Source: Lagopus muta
Lineage: Eukaryota > Chordata > Aves > Galliformes > Phasianidae
Reading direction: 5' to 3'
NCBI RefSeq assembly: GCF_023343835.1
Contig: NC_064435.1
Location: 43,242,103 to 43,306,102 of the forward strand
DNA length: 64,000 nucleotides
This document shows, one piece after another, positions 1-12,774 of the stretch (within the stretch, counting starts at the first letter, position 1; every line of letters begins with the position of its first letter). The position numbers were made by a program, and so were the translations under genes. The notes below the pieces were generated by a model. That model did not search any database and had not been told where the DNA came from. It worked only from the letters and a program-made list of their open reading frames with translations.

Positions 1-1594
1 ATCTGATAACCTCTCCAATAAAAAAAATAGAAAAATAGATTGCTAGTTACATATTCAGCCAAGAGCAATGTACAATCTTTTCTGTGAAATGCAAGATGTG
101 ATTTTCTGTGAGACGTGGGCACTAAACATGTCTAAACAGTTACATATTGCTATGATTTCTATATATCATTTATATTTATATGTATTTGTACTTATATACA
201 TAAATGTCTATTCATGAAGAGCAATCCACTTATCTTAGCATTTTTACACCATGTAAGAAATTCGTGGTGATTATCTGCTTGATTGATACTGTTGGAAAGA
301 TGATCCTTATTTCAAAACCAAGTACTTTTTTCTTTCTGACATCTCACTGATTCCGTGTATTCTGATCTCCCAGTAAAGGGCTTGAGGCAGTTAGAAGCCC
401 TGTAGTTGTGTTCATTACATTCATACAAACTATTAACAAGTAAGAAGGTGAGTAGTTCACACCATGATTTTGCTATACTGCTGGATATATTTCATCCTGT
501 TCTACACTCTGTCTTGTATTAAAAGAGAAAGAGTAAAGACACAAGAACACAACATCCATATTGCAAAACAGTGCTCTGTTCTTTTACTGAACAAGTTCAT
601 TACTGGATACAATTTTTAGGTAGATGCAGAGAACATTTTTCCAGCTGCTGGACCCTTGAGAAAGCAACAACAAGGCAGACACTCTCAAAACATACATTTA
701 AACAGTAAAGGTCGTGAATAAAAGCTTTGTCGCCACAAACTTTTCACTGAAGGACATTAATGGATATCAAATTAATCCTAAATGACATGGTAAAACACAT
801 TTTCTCAACATCTTTTGTGTGAAAAAAGTTAACACAGTGTTAGATGTGCAAGTATGTACTTTGAACTTATACATTCACAGAAAAAGACATCATTCTCAAA
901 GATACTTTCTGTATTCCACAATAATGATTCAGCATTTATGCATGTTATGCCAGTGTGTGTGGGTATGTGTGTTGATGGTCAAAATGCAGCTGTAATTCAG
1001 TTTGGAAGTCCAGGCAAATTGGTCCGTTGTCTGTTTAGAAGTCCAGATGAATTGCTCAAATGTCTTTAAAAAAAAAAAAAATTGCTAGCAATTAAAGGAG
1101 AAGGGAACTTTCTGCACAATGAGAGGGAGGGGAGAAAGTTTTATGCAGAATGGATTGTGCTGAGGAAGGGACTTCAGTAACCCTCAGACCAAATTAGGCA
1201 CAGTGTTAGAGATGAAAAAATCTGGGAAATTACTACACTGAGTGATTGACCTGCTGCTCACTAATGCAAAACTTATCAAAGAGATCAAGAGCAGAGGTAG
1301 CCTGAGGTGCAGTGATTCATTATAGAGTTCTCAACCTTTAGGGGTACAGGACAGGTAAAAAGTAAAGTGAAGACCCTAAGCCTTAGAAAGGCTTTCAGAG
1401 GTAAAAAAGGGAAAAAGCCGGAAGATAATTAAAAAGCTTTTCCTTGAGACACAAGTGCTTTCAGTCCCAAAATGCAAAAAATAGAAAGGAAAGGCAGTCG
1501 ACAAACTTGGCTTGTCAAGACCTCTTAGCCAGGCTAAAACACAAAAATAGAACACATATGTAGCAGAGGCAGGGATACAAATGCTGGAAATACT
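1..1594. other. AT-rich non-coding DNA, no gene seen
   Basis: No recognisable exon, RNA gene or interspersed repeat is visible. The longest open frame is 71 codons (854-1069, plus) and runs into an A-tract at about 1068-1080. Its composition is low-complexity and it matches no family I know, so I treat it as chance. Confidence 0.7.
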
Positions 1595-1968
1595 ATAGAA
1601 TCAGAGAATCATAAGGGTTGGAAGGAACCTCTGGAGATCATCTAGTCCAACCCTCTGCTAAAGCAGATTCACTAGAATAGCTACACAGGAAAGTGTCCGT
1701 GTGTGCTTTGAATATCTCTAGAGAGGAAAACTTCACAGCCACTTTGGGATACTTGTGCCAATGCTCTGTCACTCTCACAGTAAAGTTATTTTTCATGGTC
1801 AGAGGGAATTTCCTACTTTCCACATTTTACCCCTCGCCCCTTGTCCTATTGCTGAGCACCACTGAAAGGAGCATTGCCCCTTTCATCTGACTCCTCCCTA
1901 TTAGATATTTATAAGCACTGATAAGATCCTCCTCTCCAGGCTGAACAGTCACAGGTTTCAGACTTTTC
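1595..1968 (-). mobile_element. CR1 LINE 3' fragment, minus strand
   Basis: Read on the minus strand, this is the 3' end of a 5'-truncated CR1 non-LTR retrotransposon. The plus strand opens with the inverted tail octamers (ATAGAATCAGAGAATCATA) and the conserved block GGTTGGAAGGAACCTCTGG. It continues with the phrase that, in reverse complement, encodes the 'FFTVRV..HW' portion of the CR1 C-terminal region. It ends at 'CTCCAGGCTGAACAG', the complement of the CR1 'FSLE' codons. The CTGCTAAAGCAG and CTCTGGAGATCATC signatures place it in the same 3'-end class as the copies at 18.2, 24.5 and 52.3 kb. There is no intact frame. Its 5' end abuts an oppositely oriented CR1. Confidence 0.9.
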
Positions 1969-2505
1969 ACTCCCTCTACCTCACTCTTGAGAGATGCCAC
2001 ATGGAGTATTGCTCTTCAGCTCTGGTATCCCCAGAACAAGAACACAGACTTGTTGGAGTAGGTCCAGAGGAAGACTGTGAGGATGATCAGAAGACTGAAG
2101 CATGTCTCCTGTGAATGATGAGGGAGATGGGTTGAGTCAGCCTGAAGAAGAAAATGCTCTGCAGAAACCTTATAGCAGCCTTTGAATAGTTAAAGGCGGC
2201 CTACAAGAAAGCTGCAGTCTTTATCAGGGAGTTTAGTGACAGGAAAAGGTCTAGTGGTTTTAAATCAGAAGAGGTGAGATTTAGATTAGATGTTAGGAAG
2301 AAATTATTCACAATCAGGGTAGTGAGGCACTGCAACCGGTTGCCCATAGAGTGGATGTTCGTACCTAGAAGTGATCAAGTTCAGGTTAGATGTAGCTTTG
2401 AGTAACCTTGTCTAGTAGGACATGTCTCTGCCCGTGGCAGGAGGTTTGGAACTAGAAGATCTTTAAGGACACTTCCATCCCAAACCATTCAGATTCTTTG
2501 ATTCC
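1969..2505 (+). mobile_element. CR1 LINE 3' fragment, plus strand
   Basis: This is a roughly 535-bp 5'-truncated CR1 copy. It starts in the stretch corresponding to the end of the reverse-transcriptase ORF ('CTCCCTCTAC', then the degenerate equivalent of 'LVRPHLEYC..LW.PQ') and runs through the C-terminal and 3' untranslated part. It ends at CAAACCATTCAGATTCTTTG. Many indels and stops show it is old. The 'CCCAAACCATTC' tail class differs from its head-to-head neighbour at 1595-1968, so the two came from different source elements and are not a simple inverted duplication. Confidence 0.9.
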
Positions 2506-5500
2506 ACGGCCCTATAACTGTAATTAACTCACCTCAAAACTACTTCCTAGTCAGAGGTCTAATGAGGTACAAGTAATACCCTTTGGGAATAAGCATATAA
2601 TGCTCTGAGTTTTTGAAATGTACCCAGACCTTCTGTGCTATATAGAACTGGGCTTAGATTTTCCTCTTTCCATCATGAAGCCTGTTTCAAAAGGGTACAG
2701 GGAGGGTATGTATCTGGATCTCCTGGAGCTGAGATATGAATCTGATGCACTCAAGAAACAGATGAATGCTTCAGGGTTTCACAGATTAGATTTGGCCATT
2801 TAAATGGAATGCTAATATATCTAAATATTCTCTTGAACATTGCAGTCTTTTGGAAGAAATTTTAAACTAATTACGTGACAAATAAATAGATCTTACATAC
2901 TTAGGAAACCTCAAGGCGGGTTTTTTCATTGATCAATAGATATTTGACATATAGTAGCTGTAACTTGTAATCTAATTAAAGGATTATCTGACAGTTAATT
3001 CTTTGGTACCTAGCTCAAGTATTCCCGACACAGCTCTCCAGAAGTAAACAAGGTCAATATTTTATAAAACTACAGACTTCAACTACTTCCCAGCGAATTA
3101 CAATCATACTATTAAAAAAAGTCTTGTGTAGAGCCTACTTGATTCCATAGAATCAGCTGTTATGACCCTTCCAAGACTATCAAGAAACTGCTGAAAGTAA
3201 CTGAATGGGATGCACATGACCTACTGGGGTTTGGTGCACAAGGTTCCTATATCACCCTGGACTGTTTCTTTGTCGCAAGACCAAGAAACATCATCTCCCA
3301 GCACACATTTTGAGAAGTAGTTCCTCCTGAACTATATCAGTCTCGAGGAACACTAATTGGAGCATGCTGGAGCAGGGTCAGGAAGGTAAATGGGAAATAA
3401 GTGTAAATAAGGAAGATGTTGAGACATGGTCCTGTTTTGCTTCCTATCCTTCTGTTTCACTGTGTAGGAATGCACTGGAGTACTCAACTGCAAAGCTTCT
3501 GTTTCAGATTATTGGCTGCGTGCTATTCTGAAACCACATCTGAGGTTTCCGCTTCTCGAGTCTAGTCTAGACTGTCCTTGGCCAGACCTTCTTCGTCAGC
3601 AGAGAAATGAGTAAACTGATCTTGGCACAAAATGTTTGCAATGTTTCAAAGGAGTGGCATAGGAAATTTTTAAGAACTAAGTTTAGTGAACTATTTCATT
3701 TAATTTTACTTCAAATCTATTAGGAGTCAGAAGTATACCTGAACTCCTGCGAGAATCCTGTCTTCTTTTTTTCATGTAGTTCCATGTACATGGGCCATTT
3801 AAAGTTGATAAGAGATTATTGCTATCTCCTTCATGTCTGATTGCTCCAGTCAAGCCTTTTTTTTTTTTTTTTTTTCCCCCAGAGTGTATATAATATATTG
3901 AGAACATAGGCCAGTAATGTAGAGATAACCTCAGAATATAGCTCAGAGGGCTTTACTGTGTTTGTCATGTACTCAGATATTAAGCCTTGGACCTCAAGAG
4001 AGTATTTTTTACATTTTGGGAAAATAAGATAATAATTCAAAATATAATAGAAAATAATCCTGGTATATAAAATGGAGTTATTAGCTTGATAAAGATTTGC
4101 TCATTCAAAACTCAGTGTGCAAAAATAAGGAAAATGTTCAGCAAGTTACCATCGTATGTTGTCATTATCTTCATCTGATCAATACATTTACACAGAAGGG
4201 ATTGCAAACATATTCTTCCTCAGAATAAAACAGATTTATGCTATCCAGGATTATGCCATTGTGCACTGAAATGATTATATTTAGGCTAGAGCAGATGTAT
4301 TTCATCTCAAAGCAAGCTCTTACCTCAGGTTTTCCTTTGCTGTTGATGGCATGCAATCACTTCCATATGGTATGAGATTAAAATGAGCTGCTCAGGGGAA
4401 AAAAAATAAGAGATATGGCAATTATGTCCAATAATGTATGCTTGAGGAAGATAAATCAACACATCCTGTGTAATGCTTTAGTGTTGAACAAAGGAAGACC
4501 AAATATACCGTGCATTCTTTTTAGATACAACACAGCCTATGGGAATGTCAAACTCATTTTACAGTGTATCCTAAAAGATTAGAAAGATAGATTTCCTCGA
4601 TTTAGGATGCATAAGAAATAAGAAACAGCATACTACACAAGAAACCAAAAAACTGGGCAGAAAATTCTGAATAGAGTTGAGATTTATCATCTGACTTTAT
4701 CAAAGTCTGTTGTAAAATATAAGTTAGTTACAAACAATACACAGAAAAATCTGGCATTTATTTGCCATCTCTCTGATGTTGGGTTGATGGAACAAAAATT
4801 AGGTTAGAAATTATATTTTGATATATTTTCTATATTCTGATAACTTTTAAAAAAGAGCCAGTTCAGGCAGATGGAGTGATGGCTTCTGACACCGTTCATA
4901 TGTTATTGTCCTAAACATAATCTGGAGGTAACCTTTTTTTAAAAAAAATTTCTTTTTTTATGCCTGTTAATCCTACCTTAAAGTTTGCCACCTGTTTGCT
5001 GATTCATTACTCATAAAACCAAGCAATTAAAAGAAAATAAATGATTTTTGATTAAGAGCTCACTGATTTACTTTTTTTTAGGATGCATAATATTTAGATT
5101 CATAGCCTTTGGAACAGAAATAAACCTTTTTCTGGATTTCATATAGAGACATTACACTACCTGCAAACACAAGTGCAGCCTTCCAACACAGCTGTACCTA
5201 GGAAGGTCATTTGTAAGGCACTAACCCACTGTACTACTGCTGTAAGCTTCAGTATCATCCACCATTTAAAAATCTAGGTTAGCTGAGGAGTTTGCCAAAA
5301 CTGTTTGGTTATCAGAAACACCTGGAGTATAAATAAATCAGTTCTTGTCTTCAGTACAGGCTCACCTTTGGGGCTTGCTATCACAAAAAATTGTCCTACA
5401 AATAAGAGACTTTTATATTTTGTTCCCTTTTGAAATGATAGTTCTATCATCTCTAAGCCAACAGTCTTTGTGGAAGAGAAATGAAATGTAAAGGGTTATG

Positions 5501-6894
5501 ACAACACATGATGGTTGAAAATTAATGTCAGATTAAAGGAATTCTTCAACTATATGTAGCAGTGCAAGAATGTCACAAATAAAACAGCTGAGAGATTGTT
5601 AAAGAAAACGTATATGTGTCCTGAATGCTCAGAGACTTTTAAAGGTTTAAGTGGACTTTAGTAACAAAGCTTGCTATTAATCTAGACCATCATCTGCCAC
5701 TGCCTCAAGTGAATATTACATTCCATTGAATTTTGCCTCTCAAAGAGTTACAGCTTAGGCAGCCAAGGAATGAAAGGAAGCATTTTCTTTGTAGTGTTAG
5801 ATCTGTGAAAGGAGTGATGGTGTGTTTGAGGTAAAATACTGATTTAAGTTTTACTGTTTTGAACAGAAATGGCTTTCATTTACCAGAAATACGCAAGGCA
5901 TAAGTTTAATGTTGCATATAAACAATGTCTCAGTCAAGATCAGTATCAAAACTCTCTAAACCTTAGGGGAAAATGAAGTCATGTGTGCTGAATGTAGCAT
6001 TTAATCTGCAGAGTGCTGTTTAACTTGTCATACCATTACAAACTATGGATCATTTTTATTAAGAGATACAGTGAAATAGAATACAAACAAAATGTGATTA
6101 GTTGTTTCATTAATGCTACATATAGCCAGCTGATTTTAAGTACCATGTACACTGAATAGGGGCAGAAGAATACTGCTGTTGGTGAACAGGAAAAGGGTAG
6201 TGGTAAGAATTAGATAGGGATGGAAACAGAGAAATTTCAAAATATCCACATTTACTTTCACATAGGAGCCTCTCAAGCCTCTGGATTTTCCTCAGGTGTG
6301 GCCTATGCTGTGCTGATTGACCCAGTGTCAGTGCAGAGTTTAAAAAGAGAGAACAAAATAAATTATCAAGGCACATTTCATCTTGAGTGTAAATTTTATG
6401 TCACATCAGAGTTCCTGAGGCACTAATTTCTTCCCAAGAGTAACTTTCTTACAAAGCTAGTTCCTTCTTTAGGTGTCTATATGTGACTGTCAAAATAATA
6501 AAAAATAAAATTAAAAAATAATAATTGAGAATTTTTTTTTTTTAAAGGAAGAAAGAAATTAGAGAAGTTCCTGATATTTCTATTACAAATATTCCTGTTC
6601 TAGGCTCGTAACTATGATGGTATTTTATTAGAGGTCATCTTCTTTGTCATTATGGGATAAGGAGAAGATTTGTGATTTGGTAGGGTGTCTGAATCGAAAA
6701 GGAAAGACTCAGAACCTGCTCATCAATTATGTCATATCAAGAATAACTCAAGATTATTAAACAAACACAAATTGATCTGTATTGTGAACTACTGAATATG
6801 AGAACCATCTGAAATTTCCAGTTAACCGAAATTGCAGGAGGCTCGATGACAGGTCATATTAAAAACAAGATGTGAGTAAAATTCTTATTGTTAT
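2506..6894. other. Non-coding DNA, no gene seen
   Basis: AT-rich unique sequence. The only simple features are a T19 run at 3857-3875 and short A/T tracts near 6530. Open frames are at most 86 codons and look random, so no exon, RNA gene or interspersed repeat is supported. Confidence 0.65.
3857..3875. repeat. Poly(T) tract, T19
   Basis: An uninterrupted run of 19 T followed by five C. No retrocopy structure or polyadenylation hexamer is visible beside it. Confidence 0.9.
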
Positions 6895-6970
6895 CATACA
6901 TGTATATGATGTATGTGCATGTGTATGTGAATGTGTATGTGTAAGTGTAAGTATATATGTACGTATATGT
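6895..6970. repeat. Imperfect TG/TA-rich simple repeat
   Basis: Alternating purine-pyrimidine sequence made of TGTATG, TGTGTATG and TATATG units. It is a degenerate microsatellite of about 75 bp. Such tracts can adopt left-handed or cruciform structure, but nothing here shows a function. Confidence 0.85.
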
Positions 6971-9900
6971 GATCCATGCTGTATTTCAAGTTAATGGATC
7001 ACATTAACTGGAGGAGGATATGGGTGGCTGTTTTCTCTGTGAGGATAAACAAATAAAATAATTATGAAATAAGTCTGCAGCTGACTGAGCTTGAAGCATG
7101 GCTCCCAGGGCCAAGGTTTTCAGAGTGTTTAGGCACCTCAAGATGAAAAGAGGTGTCTAATGGTGAAAAATATGCCATCTTTCTATCTGCATCTTCCACT
7201 GCTTGAAAACACCTTGAAAAATGCATCGCATACTCCCAGGGTTACAAACCATGTCAGTGTTTCTGTACAGCTGTTAATAAGCCAGCATTAGGAGCCAAAT
7301 AGAAGTGTTTGCCTGCATGCTATTTTAAAGCTAGGTTTGGATTTCCAGCAAATTAGGGGTTAAGTTTTCAGCAGATGTTAAGAAACTGAAGTCTTAAAAT
7401 GCATTTTTTGTGAGATTTTATATGTAGTAATGTGCTTCAAGAAGATAACTCAAATAGTTAACACTCTTCCAGACTGAAATTACCTCCTATTCCCAGATTT
7501 TAACCCTAGTTGTCAAGTTATCCGGTATGGCAACAGATTCTTCCAGCCTCTTTCAGACCTGTTTTCACTTTGTATAAATAATTAATTGTTCCCTGAAGCA
7601 GGACCATGAATTAACTATCCAAATTCCTAGGTGTACTCTCAGCATTTGAATTTGTACTACTTTGTATAAATAATGAATGCACCAACTATTATCATATATT
7701 TTAGTATATACTTAGTATGTATTTTAGAAATATCTCTTAGTAGGTCATATACTGATGCAGAATTATTGGCATTTATGCCAAAAGCCAAGGTTTTGAAAAA
7801 TTTCTGTCCATACTGGAAGTACAACTAGGAGTACCCCATTTTATTTTCACTTGGAAACAAAGCATCCAGGACTATTCTGAAAATTCAGAAATGAATGCAT
7901 CTAAATTTGATTTGGACAATTTTAGGTTCAGGATTCTATTTTTAAACTATAAATGCTATCTCTTAATAACATTTGTTGCTGCCAAAAGTAATGTGTGTTT
8001 TTTTCCTCTGAGTTTTATTGTTGCCAACATTGTAAGCTAAATTAAAGAATAGTCATAAACTATTGACTATTTAATCCATTAGGAACCTTAACTCTGAGTC
8101 ATTTTTTTCAGAAGCCTGTTATGTCATTAGAGAAAAAATATGGTCTGTCCTTACTGAAAAGAAATGGAAATGTATTTGAATAATAGATATTAGTCCTACA
8201 GGGAAGCAGGGAGTCTGTAGGCTATGTCTCTTGTTTGCTCCAAATGAGATAATCTGCTAAAATTTATGGCTGAAATCATTAGAAGAAACTGTGTCTGGTC
8301 CAAAGGCCATATCTTAGTCCACAAGCACATAATACAGATGAGATAAGTCATTGTAACTGAAATAATGTGATTGTAAGATTTGATGTTTCATGATCCATCA
8401 GCAGTAACAACCCTCATCTCTTCTTCCCCCCACGTATAGCACTGGATACCTTTTCAGTGTTTGGAAGTTATTACAGTTTATAACTGCTGATTAGTGAGAA
8501 CAGCATGCTTTCTATGATCATTGGGTTTCCAAATGACTTATGGGCTTCAGTATCTTGTTCACATCCAGTGCACTGCTGAGAAGAATTAACAGCTGCCCGG
8601 ACACACTGATCAGTAAGGTTATGACTGTGGAGAAGAAAAAATAGGGTCAGGATTGATGCTGAGCTTTGAGACAGTTTCAAGCTAGTTTGCACTTACATGC
8701 TCTTTAGGGATAGCTCCCTCTGTGGAGGTTTGTTTTGGAGGAAGAAAGAGACAGAACAGTTCAAAACAGAAAAGGGAAATAGCCTAACAGCTAAAGGATG
8801 CTGATGTTCATCAGCTTTCTATACTTTCCCTGAGTTAGGTTGTTAAATCAGTAATGTTTTTCACATAGAAAACACCAAAAGAATACACTTCAGTGCTCTG
8901 TTATACTCAGCAGCCAGCATTTAAGCTGACTGGGAGATGAAAAAACACTTTTACATGTCTGCACTCAACTGGTCTGAATTGTATCCCCCCAGTGCCTAAA
9001 CCACCAGCCTATGGAATATTCTATGGTACATGAATCATCTTCTGATCCCTACTGAAGAATCTTTGAGCTAAAGAAGACAGGCAAGAAACTGATTCTGTTG
9101 ATGGGTATTCACAGGATCCAGAACAGCTGGATTTGGTACACTGAATTAATTATTTGCATAAAGAAGAAACGAAAAAGAAAAAAACGAAAAAGAAAAAGAA
9201 AAGTCTCCTGATGGTTAGGACACCTTTTGTGCTGTGCTGTTGCAAATGATCCCATCCATATGGTGCTTGGAGGTCTTCTGCAAACAAGAGTTCCTTCATC
9301 ATTGCACATCTGGGGATGGTAAACAGTGAGAAGTACAACAGATCATTCCAGAAAGTTTTATTTTGGGTGTCCAGTTTGACAAATTCTCTGAAAGTCAGAC
9401 TGGATTTTGCAAGCAAGGTAAACTTAGCATCAGCTAGGATGCAAATATAGGCATCACAGCTTTGAAGAGTGTCTAACAGAAAGATAATATCTATGGTTAC
9501 ATATCAGCCAAATGGGATTTTTGAAAACTTCAATGAAGGATAAATATTGGACTTCAATTTCTAGAATTGCAGTCACATCTTTGAGAGTATTTCTTCTTAT
9601 TCATCAGACAGATATGCCCAAAGTCGTAAGAAATGTCTTAAAAAATAATTCCTTTCAGTACACTGGGATTGACAGTTTTACCAGTCTAAATAATCCTTGT
9701 GGACAGATCTCCAGCAGTTATAAATACCTCTTTTCTTAATAACTCATTTCCTCTCTTTTGAGCTTGGAAATCTTCTTTAACTGGCCATCTCATCTCCCCC
9801 TACTAGATAATCTTTTAATAGCCTCAGTCATTTTCTGGTTGTCCTTATCAAAACATATGCAATAAATTAACTCACAAGATATTCTTGGCTGCTTAAGTAC

Positions 9901-10591
9901 TCTGAACTGCATTAATTTAAATAAACCTTTACATTCTGTAAAGAATTTTGCTGACATTTGTAATCACCAAGGTTTTGTTCGGGAAAGAATTTTTTTTGCT
10001 TATTTATTTCCAAGCAGCTGGAGCACATGTACAGGTAAGAATTTTGAAAATCTTTAGTTGTTCATGCTGAGAAGTTAAGACATTTACTACCAGGATCAGG
10101 AGAAGTTATAAGTGCCTGCCAATGGCCTTTTAAGGAAATTATCTTGAACAACCTCCTGGACAATGATTCTCACAAAGTGTAGTGGAGTTCAGGCACATTT
10201 AGAGGTGACCCATTCCCCCATTAATTCTATTTTGCTGAGAGAAATACTGAGGGTGTTACAAAATAGCAAATACCTTTCACTCCCTTAATAAATTCTCTTT
10301 CCTTTTTATGCTACCAGCACATATTGCTACAATTAAGCCACAGTTGGATGCAAAAGTACAATTATGCGCTCTGCATTATTGTAGGAAAGAAAGAATTACC
10401 TCAGAATGTCATTCAAATACTCTGGAAATCTCAGTGGTTTTAGATGCATACACTTTAGGACTATTTTAGATCAGCATTTTGCAGTCCAAATTCAGTTTAT
10501 TGAAGTTGCTCTAATGCAGTTATATATTAAGTCTTTTGTAGTTTAGGAATTGAATTTGACACATAGGATTAAATAAAATGAATTTTAATGA
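6971..10591. other. Non-coding DNA with faint old-repeat signal
   Basis: No gene is seen. The segment 7110-7178 faintly resembles an ancient amniote interspersed repeat (see findings). A 20-bp near-direct repeat (CTTTGTATAAATAAT core) occurs at 7566-7586 and again at 7659-7678. An A-rich GAAAAAC/GAAAAAG tract lies at about 9161-9203. Open frames are at most 88 codons, and the one on the minus strand at 9150-9416 is partly low-complexity. Confidence 0.6.
9161..9203. repeat. A-rich (GAAAAAC/GAAAAAG) simple repeat
   Basis: A purine-rich tract of AAACGAAAAAGAAA-like units about 43 bp long. It reads as a run of Phe codons on the opposite strand, which explains the artificial Phe-rich frames there. 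Confidence 0.8.
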
Positions 10592-10906
10592 ATCATGTAA
10601 TCATAGATTCATAGAACTTGGGTTGGAAGGGACCTCAAAGATCATCAAGCTCCAACCTCCTGCCACAGGCAGAGTTGCCACCCTCTAGATCAGGTTGCAT
10701 AGGACCTCATGCAAGCTAGCTTTGAACACCTTCAGGAATTGGGCACCCACAACTTCTCTGGATTCAAGCTTCTCTAGGTCCCTCTGGATTGGACCCCTTC
10801 GTTCTGCTGTATTAATTGCTCCACTCAACTTGGTGTCATCTGCAAACTTGCAAGTATATATACTTGATCCCACTATCTAGGTCACTGATAAAGATGTTAA
10901 AGAACA
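10592..10906 (-). mobile_element. Internally deleted CR1 LINE, minus strand
   Basis: The tail lies on the left (TCATAGATTCATAGAAC, then GGGTTGGAAGGGACCTCAAAG), so the element reads on the minus strand. The part from about 10592 to 10760 is the ordinary CR1 3' end. The part from about 10765 to 10906 is from the middle of the reverse-transcriptase ORF: on the minus strand it encodes [16 protein letters not shown] followed by IQRDLEKLES. That is the FADD catalytic box and the conserved stretch after it. Several hundred bases that normally separate the two are missing. The minus-strand frame stays open across the join (10685-10873), which is best read as coincidence in a dead copy. Confidence 0.88.
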
Positions 10907-11679
10907 TCTCTTTATTTAACATCTCTCTTTATGGCCACTGTGTACAAATTGGATTTTCAGACAAAGAACTGATTTAAAAGCATATTTTTGCAGAAATTTG
11001 CATCTCAACCAATTAAGGTTTCAGGTCTTGATAAGAAGAAAGATTAGTATTGTCTTCACAAATCTTTGGGGCAGATCCAATAATTTGTAAGGACTTGCAT
11101 TAAAGGTGATATTTCCAAGGCATAAATGAAATGATGTTTTTGTTAATTTTTTCTCCCATTCTTTTGTTCTAGAATAAAAAATCTATGTTACAAATTCTAG
11201 AGTATTCTATCCCAGGAGTGCATTGACTAAGCAGGTAGACTACTTTTGTTTGTTTCTACTTTTTTATAACCTCTAGTACAAGCCATTCAAATATAAAGAA
11301 CTGTGCAAACCCTTCATTTTGGAAAAGTCTCATACACCCAGGTGTCTGTAGAGAGGCCCTGAGTATGTGTGATATTTTTCTTGTATGTTGTCTTTAATAC
11401 TTTGAAGGCCATCTGAGAGAAGATGCAGCAACTTCCTTCCCACTGAAACACTACTTTAATCACTGTTCGTCATATCTGAAATGGGGGAATGCAAACCTGT
11501 ATGTTGTCTTCACATTTTTGTGGGAAGTGAGCATAGATATTCAGAAAAAAAAAGGTAAAAAGGTAACATCTTACTCTCTTCTTAAATATTTCAAACAAAT
11601 AGAGTTTCTGTGCTCACTGATACTGTCCTTTGGGATGCCTAAGTTCATAATTGTTGCTCTTGTTAAACAATAACAACAG

Positions 11680-11697
11680 AAAAAAAAAAAAAAAAAA
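11680..11697. repeat. Poly(A) tract, A18
   Basis: An uninterrupted run of 18 A preceded by AACAATAACAACAG. No retrocopy body is recognisable upstream. Confidence 0.9.
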
Positions 11698-11926
11698 CCA
11701 AGAAAAAGCTGAAGTTCTAAAGACTTCCCAGTGTTTACTACTGAAAGCTTGTTAAGGATAATCCGTCAGCTGATGCATAAACTCAAATGGCTGGAAAAGA
11801 TAATACAGAAAGCTTAAAAAAACTTGCATTGCTTTAACGCAGATGTATCTCTAGGTTACCTAGTTTCAAAGTGACCCTGAGGTTTCAGAGGAACTTTTAG
11901 GAATATCTTGTCACTATCCATTGCAT

Positions 11927-11950
11927 GGATAAATGGATAAATGGATAAAT
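11927..11950. repeat. (GGATAAAT)3 tandem repeat
   Basis: Three exact copies of the octamer GGATAAAT, a short minisatellite-like duplication with no sign of function. Confidence 0.9.
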
Positions 11951-12725
11951 GATATCAATTTATGCTGTTAGGGTAATAAGGAAAATGATACAAATACTAT
12001 ATTTGAGTAAGCTTCCGGGAAACCTCTGCAAATTCTCAAAGTTAATAGCTTAGCCTTACAAGTCTCCAATGGTAAATAAATTTTAATGGTTTTACAAACT
12101 GCATCCACATTTTAAGCCATGAATTTCCCCTCACTCCTAACCTGACTCCTTCAAATGCTAAACTAAACAAATAAAACTTACTTTCCCATTTGTTGTATGG
12201 AAATATACTGACAGTTTCCTATTCTGGGAATGAAGAACTAGACATTTCTCACTAGATAATTGGAGCAAAGAAGTTGGAAATTATAACATTACAAGGTCAT
12301 TTTATGGTGGCTGTAAATATACGTGCAGAGAAAAAGCATGGGGACATGGAGAATGCATATGACACTTAACAGACTAACATTAGTATGAGAGGGTATTTGC
12401 AGATGTATCTGTTAAAGGCCTGCTAGAGAGAAAAAAATATTTCTGAACAGTGGAAGTTTTGAAATTCTGCACAAACAGAAGTCTTTTGCACAACTGTGCT
12501 AGGTTACAAAACCATGCATAGCATTTCAGATGAACAGCCACCTGCTTCACTAAGACCTTATAAGAGTATGCCAGCCCAAGGAGAGAAACATTTACCATGC
12601 TGGAAGCTATTCAGAAAAATTTTGTGCAATAGTATTTTGTGTGTGTGATTTGAGGTCTGATACAAAGAATATATTTCTGAGGGGGTACCAGACCTTCAAC
12701 AAGCATTTATTACATCCTAGGTTTT

Positions 12726-12774
12726 AATTATTACTAAAAAAAATGTGAAATTATTACTAAAAAAAATTGTGAAA
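12726..12774. repeat. Two-copy tandem duplication, unit about 23-25 bp
   Basis: The block AATTATTACTAAAAAAAATG... occurs twice in direct tandem, differing only by one extra T near the end of the second copy. This is a recent-looking replication-slippage duplication. Confidence 0.85.

Noticed and set aside
9150..9416. An 88-codon minus-strand frame ending in a Phe-rich hydrophobic stretch, resembling a membrane anchor
   Set aside because: The Phe run is the complement of a GAAAAA simple repeat. There is no homology or splice context.
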